The notes under the pieces: model-generated
Databases searched by the model: none
What the model saw: only the letters and a program-made list of their open reading frames with translations
Told to the model about the DNA's origin: nothing
Part shown: positions 54,214-61,561 of the stretch, one piece after another
Numbering within the stretch: position 1 is the stretch's first letter
Layout of the letters: each line of letters opens with the position of its first letter
Made by a program: the position numbers and the translations under genes
Assembly (NCBI RefSeq): GCF_030817215.1
Contig: NZ_JAUSZA010000001.1
Coordinates: forward strand, 3,198,501 to 3,262,500
Reading direction: 5' to 3'
Source of the DNA: Paenibacillus sp. V4I3
Lineage (GTDB): Bacteria > Bacillota > Bacilli > Paenibacillales > NBRC-103111
DNA: 64,000 nucleotides

Positions 54214-54771
54214 TTGAAAAAGAAAAAGATGCTTATTATTTTGAGTTTTTGTACCACCTTTTTATTTTTGAGTATATCGACTCAAACAAAAACGTTTGCA
54301 AATATAGGTTTATATGACAAGATGAATACTGCAATTACTGGGCGTGGTTTTTCTAAAGATCCCGATGGTAAAGATATATCAATTACTTCTGTTAATTATA
54401 AAAAAACAACTGAAGATGTAAAGATTAAAAAGGAAAACGAGATTCCTGGGTACGTATCTGATATAGAGTTAGCCGAAAAGGGTGGAATGTATACCCGAAA
54501 AAGTTTAATGACATATCATGATTTTATTGATCTAGGGATTGCAGATGACCTTAGACACGATATTGAACCAGAGAGAATGGTATGGGTATTTACATCTAAG
54601 TTTAGCAATGATCATAACTTAGGAGAAGGTGTGGTACCAACAAGAGAAGTAACAACAGTTATTGATGGGGAAACCGGAGATGTCTTATCCGTATACAATT
54701 CTTCTAACATAAACCAGGTAAAAAGAATGCCTTCTCCTGATAGTAACTCCATATTTTATAATAAGCAGTAG
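54214..54771 (+). CDS. Secreted hypothetical protein
   Basis: 185 aa from the TTG at 54214; the ATG at 54211 is too close to AGGGGTG. Signal MLIILSFCTTFLFLSIST, cleavage after TFA. Mature protein hydrophilic, with a VTTVIDGETGDVLSVYN end typical of PepSY-like or YuzC-like beta hairpins. Single gene between E35 and the stretch before E36. Confidence 0.72.
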   Translation: MKKKKMLIILSFCTTFLFLSISTQTKTFANIGLYDKMNTAITGRGFSKDPDGKDISITSVNYKKTTEDVKIKKENEIPGYVSDIELAEKGGMYTRKSLMTYHDFIDLGIADDLRHDIEPERMVWVFTSKFSNDHNLGEGVVPTREVTTVIDGETGDVLSVYNSSNINQVKRMPSPDSNSIFYNKQ

Positions 54772-54842
54772 TTATTGAATCCAATTAATAAATCGAAACC
54801 ATTGAAGTGTGCTTTAAGGGTTTTTTCAAATACACATAATTT

Positions 54843-54992
54843 ATGTCTGAATGGTCGGCATCTCAGGAATCAGGCCGAAGAGATAGGTTGGTATTATATG
54901 TCCCCAAATACGTCTCTAATGCGTGTTTTAAAGAGATGAGTTGGATCCGCAACGAACGGGTAGAAGGCCAGGTAGAGATAGAATACGTGTAA
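54843..54992 (+). pseudogene. Short ORF, probable gene tail
   Basis: 49 codons, MSEWSASQESGRRDRLVLYV, ending NERVEGQVEIEYV. No binding site; protein-like ending, so likely the remnant of a second cassette whose 5' part and element are lost. Confidence 0.3.
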
Positions 54993-55011
54993 TCATCTGA
55001 TGTCGTATGAG

Positions 55012-55110
55012 CGTTCAGCTAACGGCAGAACTATAGTTCAATCACGACACAACGGCAGCCGGCATAAGATCGGCTGCCGTTGTCCGTTGAAGTAACGGAC
55101 AGTAGAGTGG
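55012..55110 (+). repeat. Integron-like element E36
   Basis: CAGCTAACGGCAGAACTATA with GTTCAAT, hairpin CAACGGCAGCCGgcataagatCGGCTGCCGTTG, right site GTTGAAGTAACGGACAGTAG. Near-consensus. Confidence 0.9.
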
Positions 55111-55287
55111 GATTTGTAAAATGATGGAACTTTTGTGAGCATTGAACGTCTAATTGAGTAGTTAAAACTTACTGGAAGGAGCCAAGAGAAAGACATAGAT
55201 GTATTGAGAAAAAATAAATACAAAAGATAAAAGATAAAAGGGCTATGCTGTTTGTGAAAAATTTAATTAACAAAAAGGAGTTTTTAT

Positions 55288-55782
55288 ATGAGACAGAGTT
55301 CTAAATTTGCTTCTATCCTGACAGTTCTTTTTTTAGTTACTTGTGCTGGGATAGTCAGTGCAGCTGGGTTACAAGATAATAGGTCGCTTGAAGAGAAAAC
55401 GAGCAGACCAATACAGGAGGTACAACAACAAAATCTCGAAGAATCTGCTAAGAGCATCGTTACAGATTATTTTAATGCCATTATTAAGGAAGGTGACGCT
55501 GGTGGAGTAACTCCATTAGTAGCTTTTTCATTGGGAAAAGTGGACACTTCAGATTCAGCAGATATCAAAGTATCGGTGGCTTTGAAGTATAAAGATGATA
55601 ATATGGAATTGCCTTCAGTAGATTATTCAGTCGTTCGAGTTGATGATATGTATCAAGTACAGAAACAAGTTTGCATATTTGATGCAATTCCAGGTTCTCC
55701 TACAAAAGGCACAGCTTCTTGCAGCAAGATTTTTATTGAGCATGAAAATGGATTGATGACCGTTCCTGGTAGAAATAACTAA
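55288..55782 (+). CDS. Secreted hypothetical protein
   Basis: 164 aa. Signal FASILTVLFLVTCAGIVSAA, cleavage after SAA. Mature part starts with a coiled polar stretch (TSRPIQEVQQQNLEESAKSI) and has two cysteines (QVCIFD, TASCSK) that may form a disulfide. AAAGGAG upstream. Single gene between E36 and E37. Confidence 0.75.
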   Translation: MRQSSKFASILTVLFLVTCAGIVSAAGLQDNRSLEEKTSRPIQEVQQQNLEESAKSIVTDYFNAIIKEGDAGGVTPLVAFSLGKVDTSDSADIKVSVALKYKDDNMELPSVDYSVVRVDDMYQVQKQVCIFDAIPGSPTKGTASCSKIFIEHENGLMTVPGRNN

Positions 55783-55839
55783 TCACATTCACTTTTAAAA
55801 ACCACGCATAGTACATATAGCGAGTCCACTTTTTTACCT

Positions 55840-55930
55840 GTTGAACTAACGAGAAACGATAGTGAAGGAGCTTACCTCGCGGTAGCTCCTCTTTTTGTTC
55901 ATTCAAGTAACGGTCAGCATAGTGGAACGA
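55840..55930 (+). repeat. Integron-like element E37 (terminator-type hairpin)
   Basis: GTTGAACTAACGAGAAACGA, hairpin AAGGAGCTTACCtcgcGGTAGCTCCT with CTTTTTG, right site AAGTAACGGTCAGCATAGTG. Confidence 0.9.
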
Positions 55931-56014
55931 TGAATATTTTTCCATTACGCGGTTATCCTATCCTAAGCACAAGCATAGGACTAAAAAAGTGCTAGTTCAA
56001 TGGAGGCGGGAATA

Positions 56015-56500
56015 ATGAAAAAAATATCAATTGTATTGCTGATGTGCTTTCTACTTCTCTTTACTATGGGATTTGTAAAGAAAGGGGAACTTATTTTGAC
56101 AAGTGTTGAACCAACGGTCATTAAAACTGAACGTATATTACGATACGATTTCAGAATCAAAAATACTGGCTCTCAACGAATTATTAGTACATTCGATTAT
56201 CCTGGAAATCACCCATTAGGTTTAGAAGTGACGGTAAGACCAAATGATAAACTTGCTTCGTTAATGGTGATGAGTGAAAATACGGGATTTAGAAAAATGA
56301 AACTCAGAGGCAGTGGTTCAGCTGGTTTTATAGAGCCAGGTAAAGAATCATCTTTTCATGTAGAATTTCAAATTAAGGAAAACGTAGAAGTTGAAAAAGT
56401 AAAATCTACTTCACTTGACGGTGTTTTACTTATTCTAGATGGACCAAAGATTATTGCTGAAATACCTTTAGCAGATAGCGTAAATAAGAACACAAACTAA
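56015..56500 (+). CDS. Secreted or membrane-anchored beta-rich protein
   Basis: 161 aa from the ATG at 56015 (GGAGGCGGG upstream). Hydrophobic start ISIVLLMCFLLLFTMGF. Remaining part beta-rich (RILRYDFRIKNTGSQRIIST), an Ig-like or BsuPI-type domain. The stop TAA is inside AACTAACC, the first arm of E38. Confidence 0.72.
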   Translation: MKKISIVLLMCFLLLFTMGFVKKGELILTSVEPTVIKTERILRYDFRIKNTGSQRIISTFDYPGNHPLGLEVTVRPNDKLASLMVMSENTGFRKMKLRGSGSAGFIEPGKESSFHVEFQIKENVEVEKVKSTSLDGVLLILDGPKIIAEIPLADSVNKNTN

Positions 56501-56601
56501 CCTCAGCCAACAATAAAAACACCTCTTGGCTGAGGTGTAGGAGCAGTTTGCCGCGGCAGCTGTTCCTTTTTGTTTATTTAAAGGGCAGGCTAATGGATTA
56601 C
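56495..56601 (+). repeat. Integron-like element E38 (two hairpins)
   Basis: CAAACTAACC, hairpin CCTCAGCCAA..TTGGCTGAGG, second hairpin GGAGCAGTTTGCCgcGGCAGCTGTTCC with TTTTTG, right end TTAAAGGGCAGGCTAATGGA. Confidence 0.75.
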
Positions 56602-56639
56602 TTTTACCATACCTGAAAAAAATAAACTAGGGTGATTAA

Positions 56640-57167
56640 ATGAGAAAAAAGTTGTTATATGCTCTGTTTCTTATCATTAGTATTTTGTTTCTTCCCCAAT
56701 CGACGTTAGCTGAACCTCAAAAGTTACATGACGGAACTAAACCACCTAACTATAACATCTATAAGAATGTTGATTACCAAGTTGAGTTCCAGTATCCGAA
56801 ATCGTGGAAACCAGTGACAGGATACACCCCTGCTAAGTACGAAGGTACTGACGGATATTTTTTAATTAGTGCAGTATCAGGGGTAGGCTTGAATATAGAT
56901 GATGTTGTGAAATTTAATGCATATCATAAGTTACAACCATTTGGATCAAGACCTAAAATAGAAAGTTTGAGTATATCCGGACAAGAAGCAAGACTAATTT
57001 TACCTTCCACTGACCAAGATGAGCATATGCATAATGAAGCAAGTTTAATTATCAAATATCCTTCACCAGTGACTATAAACGGAGATAAATACTACTATCT
57101 CATCATCTATGCAGATCAAAACCATATATATCAAATCGGTAATACTGTTACTTTTATACATTCATAA
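56640..57167 (+). CDS. Secreted hypothetical protein (PsbP-like fold possible)
   Basis: 175 aa. Signal LLYALFLIISILFLPQSTLA. Then YQVEFQYPKSWKPVTGY (about 50-66), the F.YP..W motif of PsbP/DUF1795-like proteins, and a YYYLIIYADQNHIYQIGNTV end. Extracytoplasmic; role unknown. Single gene between E38 and E39. Confidence 0.75.
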   Translation: MRKKLLYALFLIISILFLPQSTLAEPQKLHDGTKPPNYNIYKNVDYQVEFQYPKSWKPVTGYTPAKYEGTDGYFLISAVSGVGLNIDDVVKFNAYHKLQPFGSRPKIESLSISGQEARLILPSTDQDEHMHNEASLIIKYPSPVTINGDKYYYLIIYADQNHIYQIGNTVTFIHS

Positions 57168-57195
57168 GTAAAAACCATATCCCCGATGTAGATAG

Positions 57196-57325
57196 ACATT
57201 AACGAGCAGTTAGCCGTGGCAACCTGTTCTTTTTGTTGAACTAACGGGACACTATAGTTTAATCACGACATTAAGGCAGCTGATTGCGCTCAGTTGCCTT
57301 TTTCAATGATTTAAAAACGGGTATT
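57196..57325 (+). repeat. Integron-like element E39 (tandem)
   Basis: ATTAACGAGCAGTTAGCCgtGGCAACCTGTTC with TTTTTG, then TTGAACTAACGGGACACTAT with AGTTTAAT, hairpin AAGGCAGCTG..CAGTTGCCTT with TTTTC. Two hairpins around one simple site; ends with a degenerate right site (AAACGGGTATTATC). Confidence 0.82.
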
Positions 57326-57387
57326 ATCAGCAGCAAGTATATATATTATCGTTTTAACATATAGGTATAAATGCAGGAGGTGGGGTA

Positions 57388-57621
57388 TTGAAAAAAGTGG
57401 CATTATACATATTCGTATTCGCAATAATAGTAGTGTTCATTTTTTGGTTTGCCTTCTCGTTATTCCTTCACAAATCTGATGAATGGTGGTCAATATTCGA
57501 GTTTGAGCATATTGGATCTGATGTTACTATTGCAAAAATATCATGGCTAAAAGTTTTAATAATTGGAATGATTAGTGTCATTATAGGATTTGTTAGCTTC
57601 AAAAATCATCATAAACAATAA
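57388..57621 (+). CDS. Small two-helix membrane protein
   Basis: 77 aa from a TTG (AGGAGGTGGGG upstream). Helix 1 ALYIFVFAIIVVFIFWFAFS, extracytoplasmic loop with WWSIFEFEHIGSD, helix 2 WLKVLIIGMISVIIGFVSF. Unrecognised. Confidence 0.7.
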   Translation: MKKVALYIFVFAIIVVFIFWFAFSLFLHKSDEWWSIFEFEHIGSDVTIAKISWLKVLIIGMISVIIGFVSFKNHHKQ

Positions 57622-57626
57622 TATTT

Positions 57627-57770
57627 GACAAGTATGTAACGAATTTAGGGGCAACGGATATTGATGATGTAATTTTGAACATGATTGGTTGCCTAATAGG
57701 ATATATGGCTTATGTGGTTTCGGTAGAATTGTATAAAAAATTGAACAAAGGGTTTCCAACATTAAGCTAA
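57627..57770 (+). pseudogene. VanZ-family C-terminal fragment
   Basis: DKYVTNLGATDIDDVILNMI, then GCLIGYMAYVV, matching the FDIDDIILNTIGGLIGY end of VanZ-like proteins. No start. The stop TAA is part of GCTAACGG of element E40, so the gene end and the element overlap. Confidence 0.75.
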
Positions 57771-57845
57771 CGGGAGAACTAGTCGAGGGGTTTGCTTCGC
57801 GGCAGCTCCTCTTTTGTTTATTACGGGCAGTTTAATTCAACTAAG
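57764..57845 (+). repeat. Integron-like element E40 (terminator-type hairpin)
   Basis: AAGCTAACGGGAGAACTAGT, hairpin GAGGGGTTTGCttcgcGGCAGCTCCTC, T run, right site ATTACGGGCAGTTTAATTCA then ACTAAG. Confidence 0.87.
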
Positions 57846-57907
57846 ACTATCAAATTTATTTGTTTTTTCCTAGTATATACATCGTAGCATGTTCCATTTT
57901 ATGAAAC

Positions 57908-58046
57908 ATGACGACTGGCGATTTAAAAAATGCGGACAAGGAAGAAGCAGATATAAATCACGGATGTGCATTTCAGTTCCGAAACTTTGGTGACAATCTA
58001 TACGTCCTAAAGATAGAAAATCCAAAGTACAAAAAAAGGTGGGGTT
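57908..58046 (+). pseudogene. N-terminal gene fragment fused before the next ORF
   Basis: ATG at 57908, GDLKNADKEEADINHGCAFQ, ENPKYKKRWGLVEDEY; the frame stays open to 58144 but from about 58050 the neighbouring frame is clearly the coding one (signal peptide). Looks like the 5' part of an unrelated soluble gene cut by the junction. Confidence 0.35.
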
Positions 58047-58049
58047 TAG

Positions 58050-58814
58050 TTGAGGACGAGTATATCGACCTGCTTTACAACGTTGATGCTTCTTGCGCTG
58101 ACATTGTCAATACATCAATCAGCTCTAACACAACCGGGTCCTAAAAATGTCCCTGTACTAGCGACTAACGATATTGATCTAGTAGGAATCGCCTTCCCTC
58201 TGCCAAACGTGAATGTAAATCAATCACTTTTCGCCGGACTCGACGACAGCAAAATAGCACAACTTGCACAGTGGTATGACGAAGCGCGGCCGATTTCGGA
58301 TACTTTACTGTCTGCGTCTCACCGGGATTGGCACTTGCAGTTTATACGGAAGAATGGCACGGTTGTAGATATTATGCCTGCGTCCCACTGCGACAAAAGT
58401 ACCGATAAAGCCGGGTCTACTACAATTACCTGTACGACGGCGGAAGACCGGGTGATCATAAAGGATTCCGCAAACAAACAGCACGACTCAGTTTTTGCGA
58501 TGGCCCCGTCGCTTTATCGTTTTATTGTGAAGGATCATGAGATGTGGATGCCAACTGTTCCGATGTATACTTACCAGAAAACCGTTCATGCAGGCGAGAG
58601 TTATAAATTAATAGGAAACGGGTGGATTGATGGAAATGTAATGTTAGAGTTGAGGGAAGGGGATAAAGTGTTGTTGAAGACAGAAGCTATTCCCCAATTT
58701 GGCCGTTTTTCAAAAACAATCACCATTCCCTTGGACATATCACCAGGAGACTATTACATGTTCTTCGTTAATCCTAACGGGTCATCGAGTGGAAGCCCAA
58801 TTCATGTGGAATAG
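58050..58814 (+). CDS. Secreted hypothetical protein with C-terminal beta domain
   Basis: 254 aa from a TTG at 58050 (AAGGTGGGG upstream). Signal TCFTTLMLLALTLSIHQSAL. Middle DWHLQFIRKNGTVVDIMPAS, with two cysteines (SHCDKS, ITCTTA), and an Ig-like C-terminal AGESYKLIGNGWIDGNVMLE. Single intact gene between E40 and E41. Function unknown. Confidence 0.75.
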   Translation: MRTSISTCFTTLMLLALTLSIHQSALTQPGPKNVPVLATNDIDLVGIAFPLPNVNVNQSLFAGLDDSKIAQLAQWYDEARPISDTLLSASHRDWHLQFIRKNGTVVDIMPASHCDKSTDKAGSTTITCTTAEDRVIIKDSANKQHDSVFAMAPSLYRFIVKDHEMWMPTVPMYTYQKTVHAGESYKLIGNGWIDGNVMLELREGDKVLLKTEAIPQFGRFSKTITIPLDISPGDYYMFFVNPNGSSSGSPIHVE

Positions 58815-58860
58815 CTTTTACTACTAAGTGGAGTTATCGATGGACCCGCCTGACTTTTCT

Positions 58861-58955
58861 ACGCTAACGGGGAACGATAGTTCAATAAAAACACGGAAGC
58901 AGCCGATTCACAATGACCGGCTGCTTCATTGCGCTAACGGGCAGAAGAGTTTAAC
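58861..58955 (+). repeat. Integron-like element E41
   Basis: ACGCTAACGGGGAACGATAG with TTCAAT, hairpin GAAGCAGCCGattcacaatgaCCGGCTGCTTC, right site GCGCTAACGGGCAGAAGAGT. Close to consensus. Confidence 0.9.
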
Positions 58956-58983
58956 AAAGAGGGAGTTTTTAGGGGAGGATGCC

Positions 58984-60018
58984 ATGAAGGTTAGGGATGC
59001 ACGCACGGCGGCAGTCGATTGGGTGGCAAGCCACATCAGCCGAGAAGCAGGATACATGGGAGCGTACTTCAGCGGCTCGACAGTAGGGCTACCGGACGAC
59101 ACGGAGATGTCCGCCGGCTCCGATATCGACGTCATGGTCGTGCTGGACCGGAAGGACCTTCCGCTCAAACCAGGGAAATTGATCCATTTGGGAGTGCTTG
59201 TTGAGATCTCCTTTCTGTCCCGGCATCAGCTTTCGTCCGCTGAGGACGTTCTGACATCGTATCACCTTGCCGGCAGCTTCCGGACGGACACCATCATTGA
59301 TGATCCCACGGGATATCTGCGAAGTGTGCAACGGGAGGTATCCCGCCATTTCGCGGAACGGGCATGGGTACGCCGTCGCTGCGGAAACGTGCTTCGGTCG
59401 ATCGAGAGGGGGCTGGGGTCCATCGACCCCTCCGCGCCGTGGTACGACCAGGTTACGGCATGGCTTTTTCCGACAGGCGTAACAACTCACCTCCTCCTTG
59501 TTGCTGCGCTTCGTAATCCGACGATTCGATTGCGTTATCTAGCTGCACACCAAGTTCTTCAGGCGTACGGGCGCACGGACGATTATCCGCACCTGCTGAG
59601 GCTGCTCGGATGCGCCGACTTAAGTCCTCAGCGTGTCGAAGTGCATCTGAATGAGCTTGCCAGTACCTTCGATGCAGCGTCAGCTGTTGCAAGAACGCCG
59701 TTCTTCTTCAGCTCCGACATTACGGCCGCGGCAAGGCCGATCGTCATTGACGGGAGCCGGGAGCTGATAAGATTAGGCTGTCACCGCGAAGCAGTCTTCT
59801 GGATGGTGGCGACCTTCGCAAGGTGCCACAAAATTCTCGCTGCGGACGCCCCGGAACTGCAGCCCGTGTACGCGCCTTCCTTCGACGAAATGGTTGCCGA
59901 TCTCGGCATTCGATCATGGGACGACATCCGGCAGCGCGCCAAAGATGTCAGAGATTTTCTTCCCGATCTTTGTGAAGTCGCGGAGGAAATTCTGTTGGCT
60001 ATCCCGGAGGTAGAATAG
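58984..60018 (+). CDS. Nucleotidyltransferase-fold protein (possible aminoglycoside/small-molecule NTase)
   Basis: 344 aa from the ATG at 58984 (GGGGAGGATG upstream). GSTVGLPDDTEMSAGSDIDV (about 31-50) is the NTase pattern GS-x(n)-SDxD with the two metal-binding Asp; a third acidic residue in LVEISFLS fits. Helical C-terminal domain with KNTase-like HHLLL-type helices. Clearly GC-richer than its neighbours and with different codon use, so recently acquired. Flanked by E41 and E42, exactly like the aadA-type cassettes of classical integrons; the substrate is unknown. Confidence 0.82.
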   Translation: MKVRDARTAAVDWVASHISREAGYMGAYFSGSTVGLPDDTEMSAGSDIDVMVVLDRKDLPLKPGKLIHLGVLVEISFLSRHQLSSAEDVLTSYHLAGSFRTDTIIDDPTGYLRSVQREVSRHFAERAWVRRRCGNVLRSIERGLGSIDPSAPWYDQVTAWLFPTGVTTHLLLVAALRNPTIRLRYLAAHQVLQAYGRTDDYPHLLRLLGCADLSPQRVEVHLNELASTFDAASAVARTPFFFSSDITAAARPIVIDGSRELIRLGCHREAVFWMVATFARCHKILAADAPELQPVYAPSFDEMVADLGIRSWDDIRQRAKDVRDFLPDLCEVAEEILLAIPEVE

Positions 60019-60126
60019 CGTCCATGTGAAATACCATTTCAGGCACGAAGGTTCCCGACTCTCGTCAAAGAATTTCTTCTGGTTAATAAACAAATAACGA
60101 GCCATCATATGAATCGGTTATCCCGC

Positions 60127-60152
60127 TGCGCTAACGGGCACGAGTTGAATGA
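60127..60152 (+). repeat. Integron-like element E42 (right-type site only)
   Basis: GCGCTAACGGGCACGAGTTG then AATGA, matching the RH simple site with a GTTGAAT end. Last copy seen in the window. Confidence 0.75.
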
Positions 60153-60227
60153 CAGAAAAAAGCAGGCCAAGACTGTATTGTGAACTGTGACCCTAGTTGT
60201 GGACAGTTTATAAAAAACGACTTAGGC

Positions 60228-61070
60228 TTAGCCAGCAAGGAGATGACCTCTGAATTCGTCGGGGGTCATCTTATTTAACGTCCACTGATACCGCTCGGAG
60301 TTGTAGTAGGCTATGTAGTCAGCAACACATGCCTTTACCTCCTCAAAGGTCTGACATGCTTTGAAATCAACATCATCTTTCATATGCCCAAAGAATGATT
60401 CCATCGAAGCATTATCCCAGCAGTTACCTTTACGGGACATGGATTGCTTAAAACCGGCCTTCTTGATTTGAAGACGAGTTTTGTTGTGTGTGTAGTGCAT
60501 GCCTTGATCGGAGTGAAAGATGGCTTCGGGATGTATGTTTCCATCAAGCCGTTCTAACAGGCGTTGAATCGTTTGTTCGACGAGCGGTAGCTCCAGTGTA
60601 GCAGCGAGGCAGTCGGCAAGAATTTGTCGGGTAGCCCCGTCTTTCACACACGAAAGATAGGCCCATTGTCCGCTTCCATACCGTAAGTAAGTGATGTCGG
60701 TGAGGAATACTTTTTCTGGTTCACCCTGATCAAACTGGCGCTCCAGAAGGTTCGGGAATGTCTGATGCTCCTGAGTTGCCTTGGCCATCTTCCGGTACGG
60801 ATTGGCTTGGCGGATCCGTGCAACAAGATTGAACTTGCGCATAAGGCGGCGGATCTTCTTGTGATTCATGATAACGCCACTAATTTGCTCGAGACGCATC
60901 TTAATCACCAGAGCACCAGCTTTACCCCGCAGAGCGTCGAAGTGCTGCTTAATGAGAACGATGTCGCATTCGTCAGTCACTGTACGAAGCTGCCGATGCT
61001 GTTGGGTTTCCATCCACTTGTAGTAGCCGCTTGTACTTACCGCCGCGATCGCACAGAGATAGCGCGTCAT
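60228..61070 (-). CDS. IS3 transposase OrfB (DDE catalytic part)
   Basis: 280 aa. DDE residues: FLTDITYLRYG (Asp), FHSDQGMHYTH (Asp), KGNCWDNASMESFFGHMKDD (Glu), then the HNxxRYQ-like ending YNSERYQWTLNKMTP. Normally made as OrfAB by -1 frameshifting; in IS3 orfB is in the -1 frame of orfA, which fits here. Confidence 0.93.
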   Translation of the reverse strand: MTRYLCAIAAVSTSGYYKWMETQQHRQLRTVTDECDIVLIKQHFDALRGKAGALVIKMRLEQISGVIMNHKKIRRLMRKFNLVARIRQANPYRKMAKATQEHQTFPNLLERQFDQGEPEKVFLTDITYLRYGSGQWAYLSCVKDGATRQILADCLAATLELPLVEQTIQRLLERLDGNIHPEAIFHSDQGMHYTHNKTRLQIKKAGFKQSMSRKGNCWDNASMESFFGHMKDDVDFKACQTFEEVKACVADYIAYYNSERYQWTLNKMTPDEFRGHLLAG

Positions 61071-61129
61071 ACGCTTTAGCCCATGCGCTCGGATAGTATG
61101 ATTGATGATCTCGTGGCGCTCGGAGGGCC

Positions 61130-61561
61130 TTAATGTTTCTTTCTCTGCCTTTCGAGCGCCTCGAGCTTTTTTAGAAGGTCTACCTCTGCTTCCAGAAACT
61201 TAATCTTGGCTCTCGCCAATTTCAATTCTTCTTCTGCAGACAAAGCACCAGTCTTCCTTCGTCCGGTACTGCCTCTGCCTCGCCGCTCTTCCTTGAGTCC
61301 CGACTCTCCAAATGTAGCGTAGGTATCGCGCCAGCGTTTTAAACTCTGCTTGGGTTTTTTATGACCAATGAGATCCAAGTCAAAACCAGCCTTAATGAAT
61401 ATCTCCGCAGGTGTTTCCCCTTCTTCATAGGCTTTAACTGCAGCTAATTTAAATTCAGGCGTATATGTAATATTCGTCTCCGATACATGCTGCACATTTG
61501 AATTTGTTTCTAACCTCCGCATGTTCTCTTCTGTGAATAACGTACGATTTAAATTCCCCAT
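61130..61561 (-). CDS. IS3 transposase OrfA (DNA-binding part)
   Basis: 143 aa. HTH region TYTPEFKLAAVKAYEEGETP, then a leucine-zipper-like helix KLARAKIKFLEAEVDLLKKL ending RQRKKH, the IS3-type dimerisation helix. Ends in an A-rich stretch (AGAGAAAGAAAC) suitable for slippage. Confidence 0.92.
   Translation of the reverse strand: MGNLNRTLFTEENMRRLETNSNVQHVSETNITYTPEFKLAAVKAYEEGETPAEIFIKAGFDLDLIGHKKPKQSLKRWRDTYATFGESGLKEERRGRGSTGRRKTGALSAEEELKLARAKIKFLEAEVDLLKKLEALERQRKKH

Noticed and set aside
58050..58144. Second half of the ORF starting at 57908 as coding
   Set aside because: The overlapping frame encodes a convincing signal peptide and a 254-aa protein; both cannot be equally real.
341..60152. 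CRISPR array as explanation of the regular repeats
   Set aside because: Repeats are 60-110 bp, spaced by whole genes of 0.1-6 kb, not by short uniform spacers, and no cas genes are present.
341..60152. REP/BIME or MITE dispersal as the explanation of the elements
   Set aside because: Not fully excluded, but uniform orientation, paired simple sites and the one-gene spacing from 42 to 60 kb fit poorly; no RAYT or matching DDE element with these ends is visible. Multi-gene blocks without elements (3.5-8.8, 24.2-30.5, 38.2-41.9 kb) keep this alternative open.
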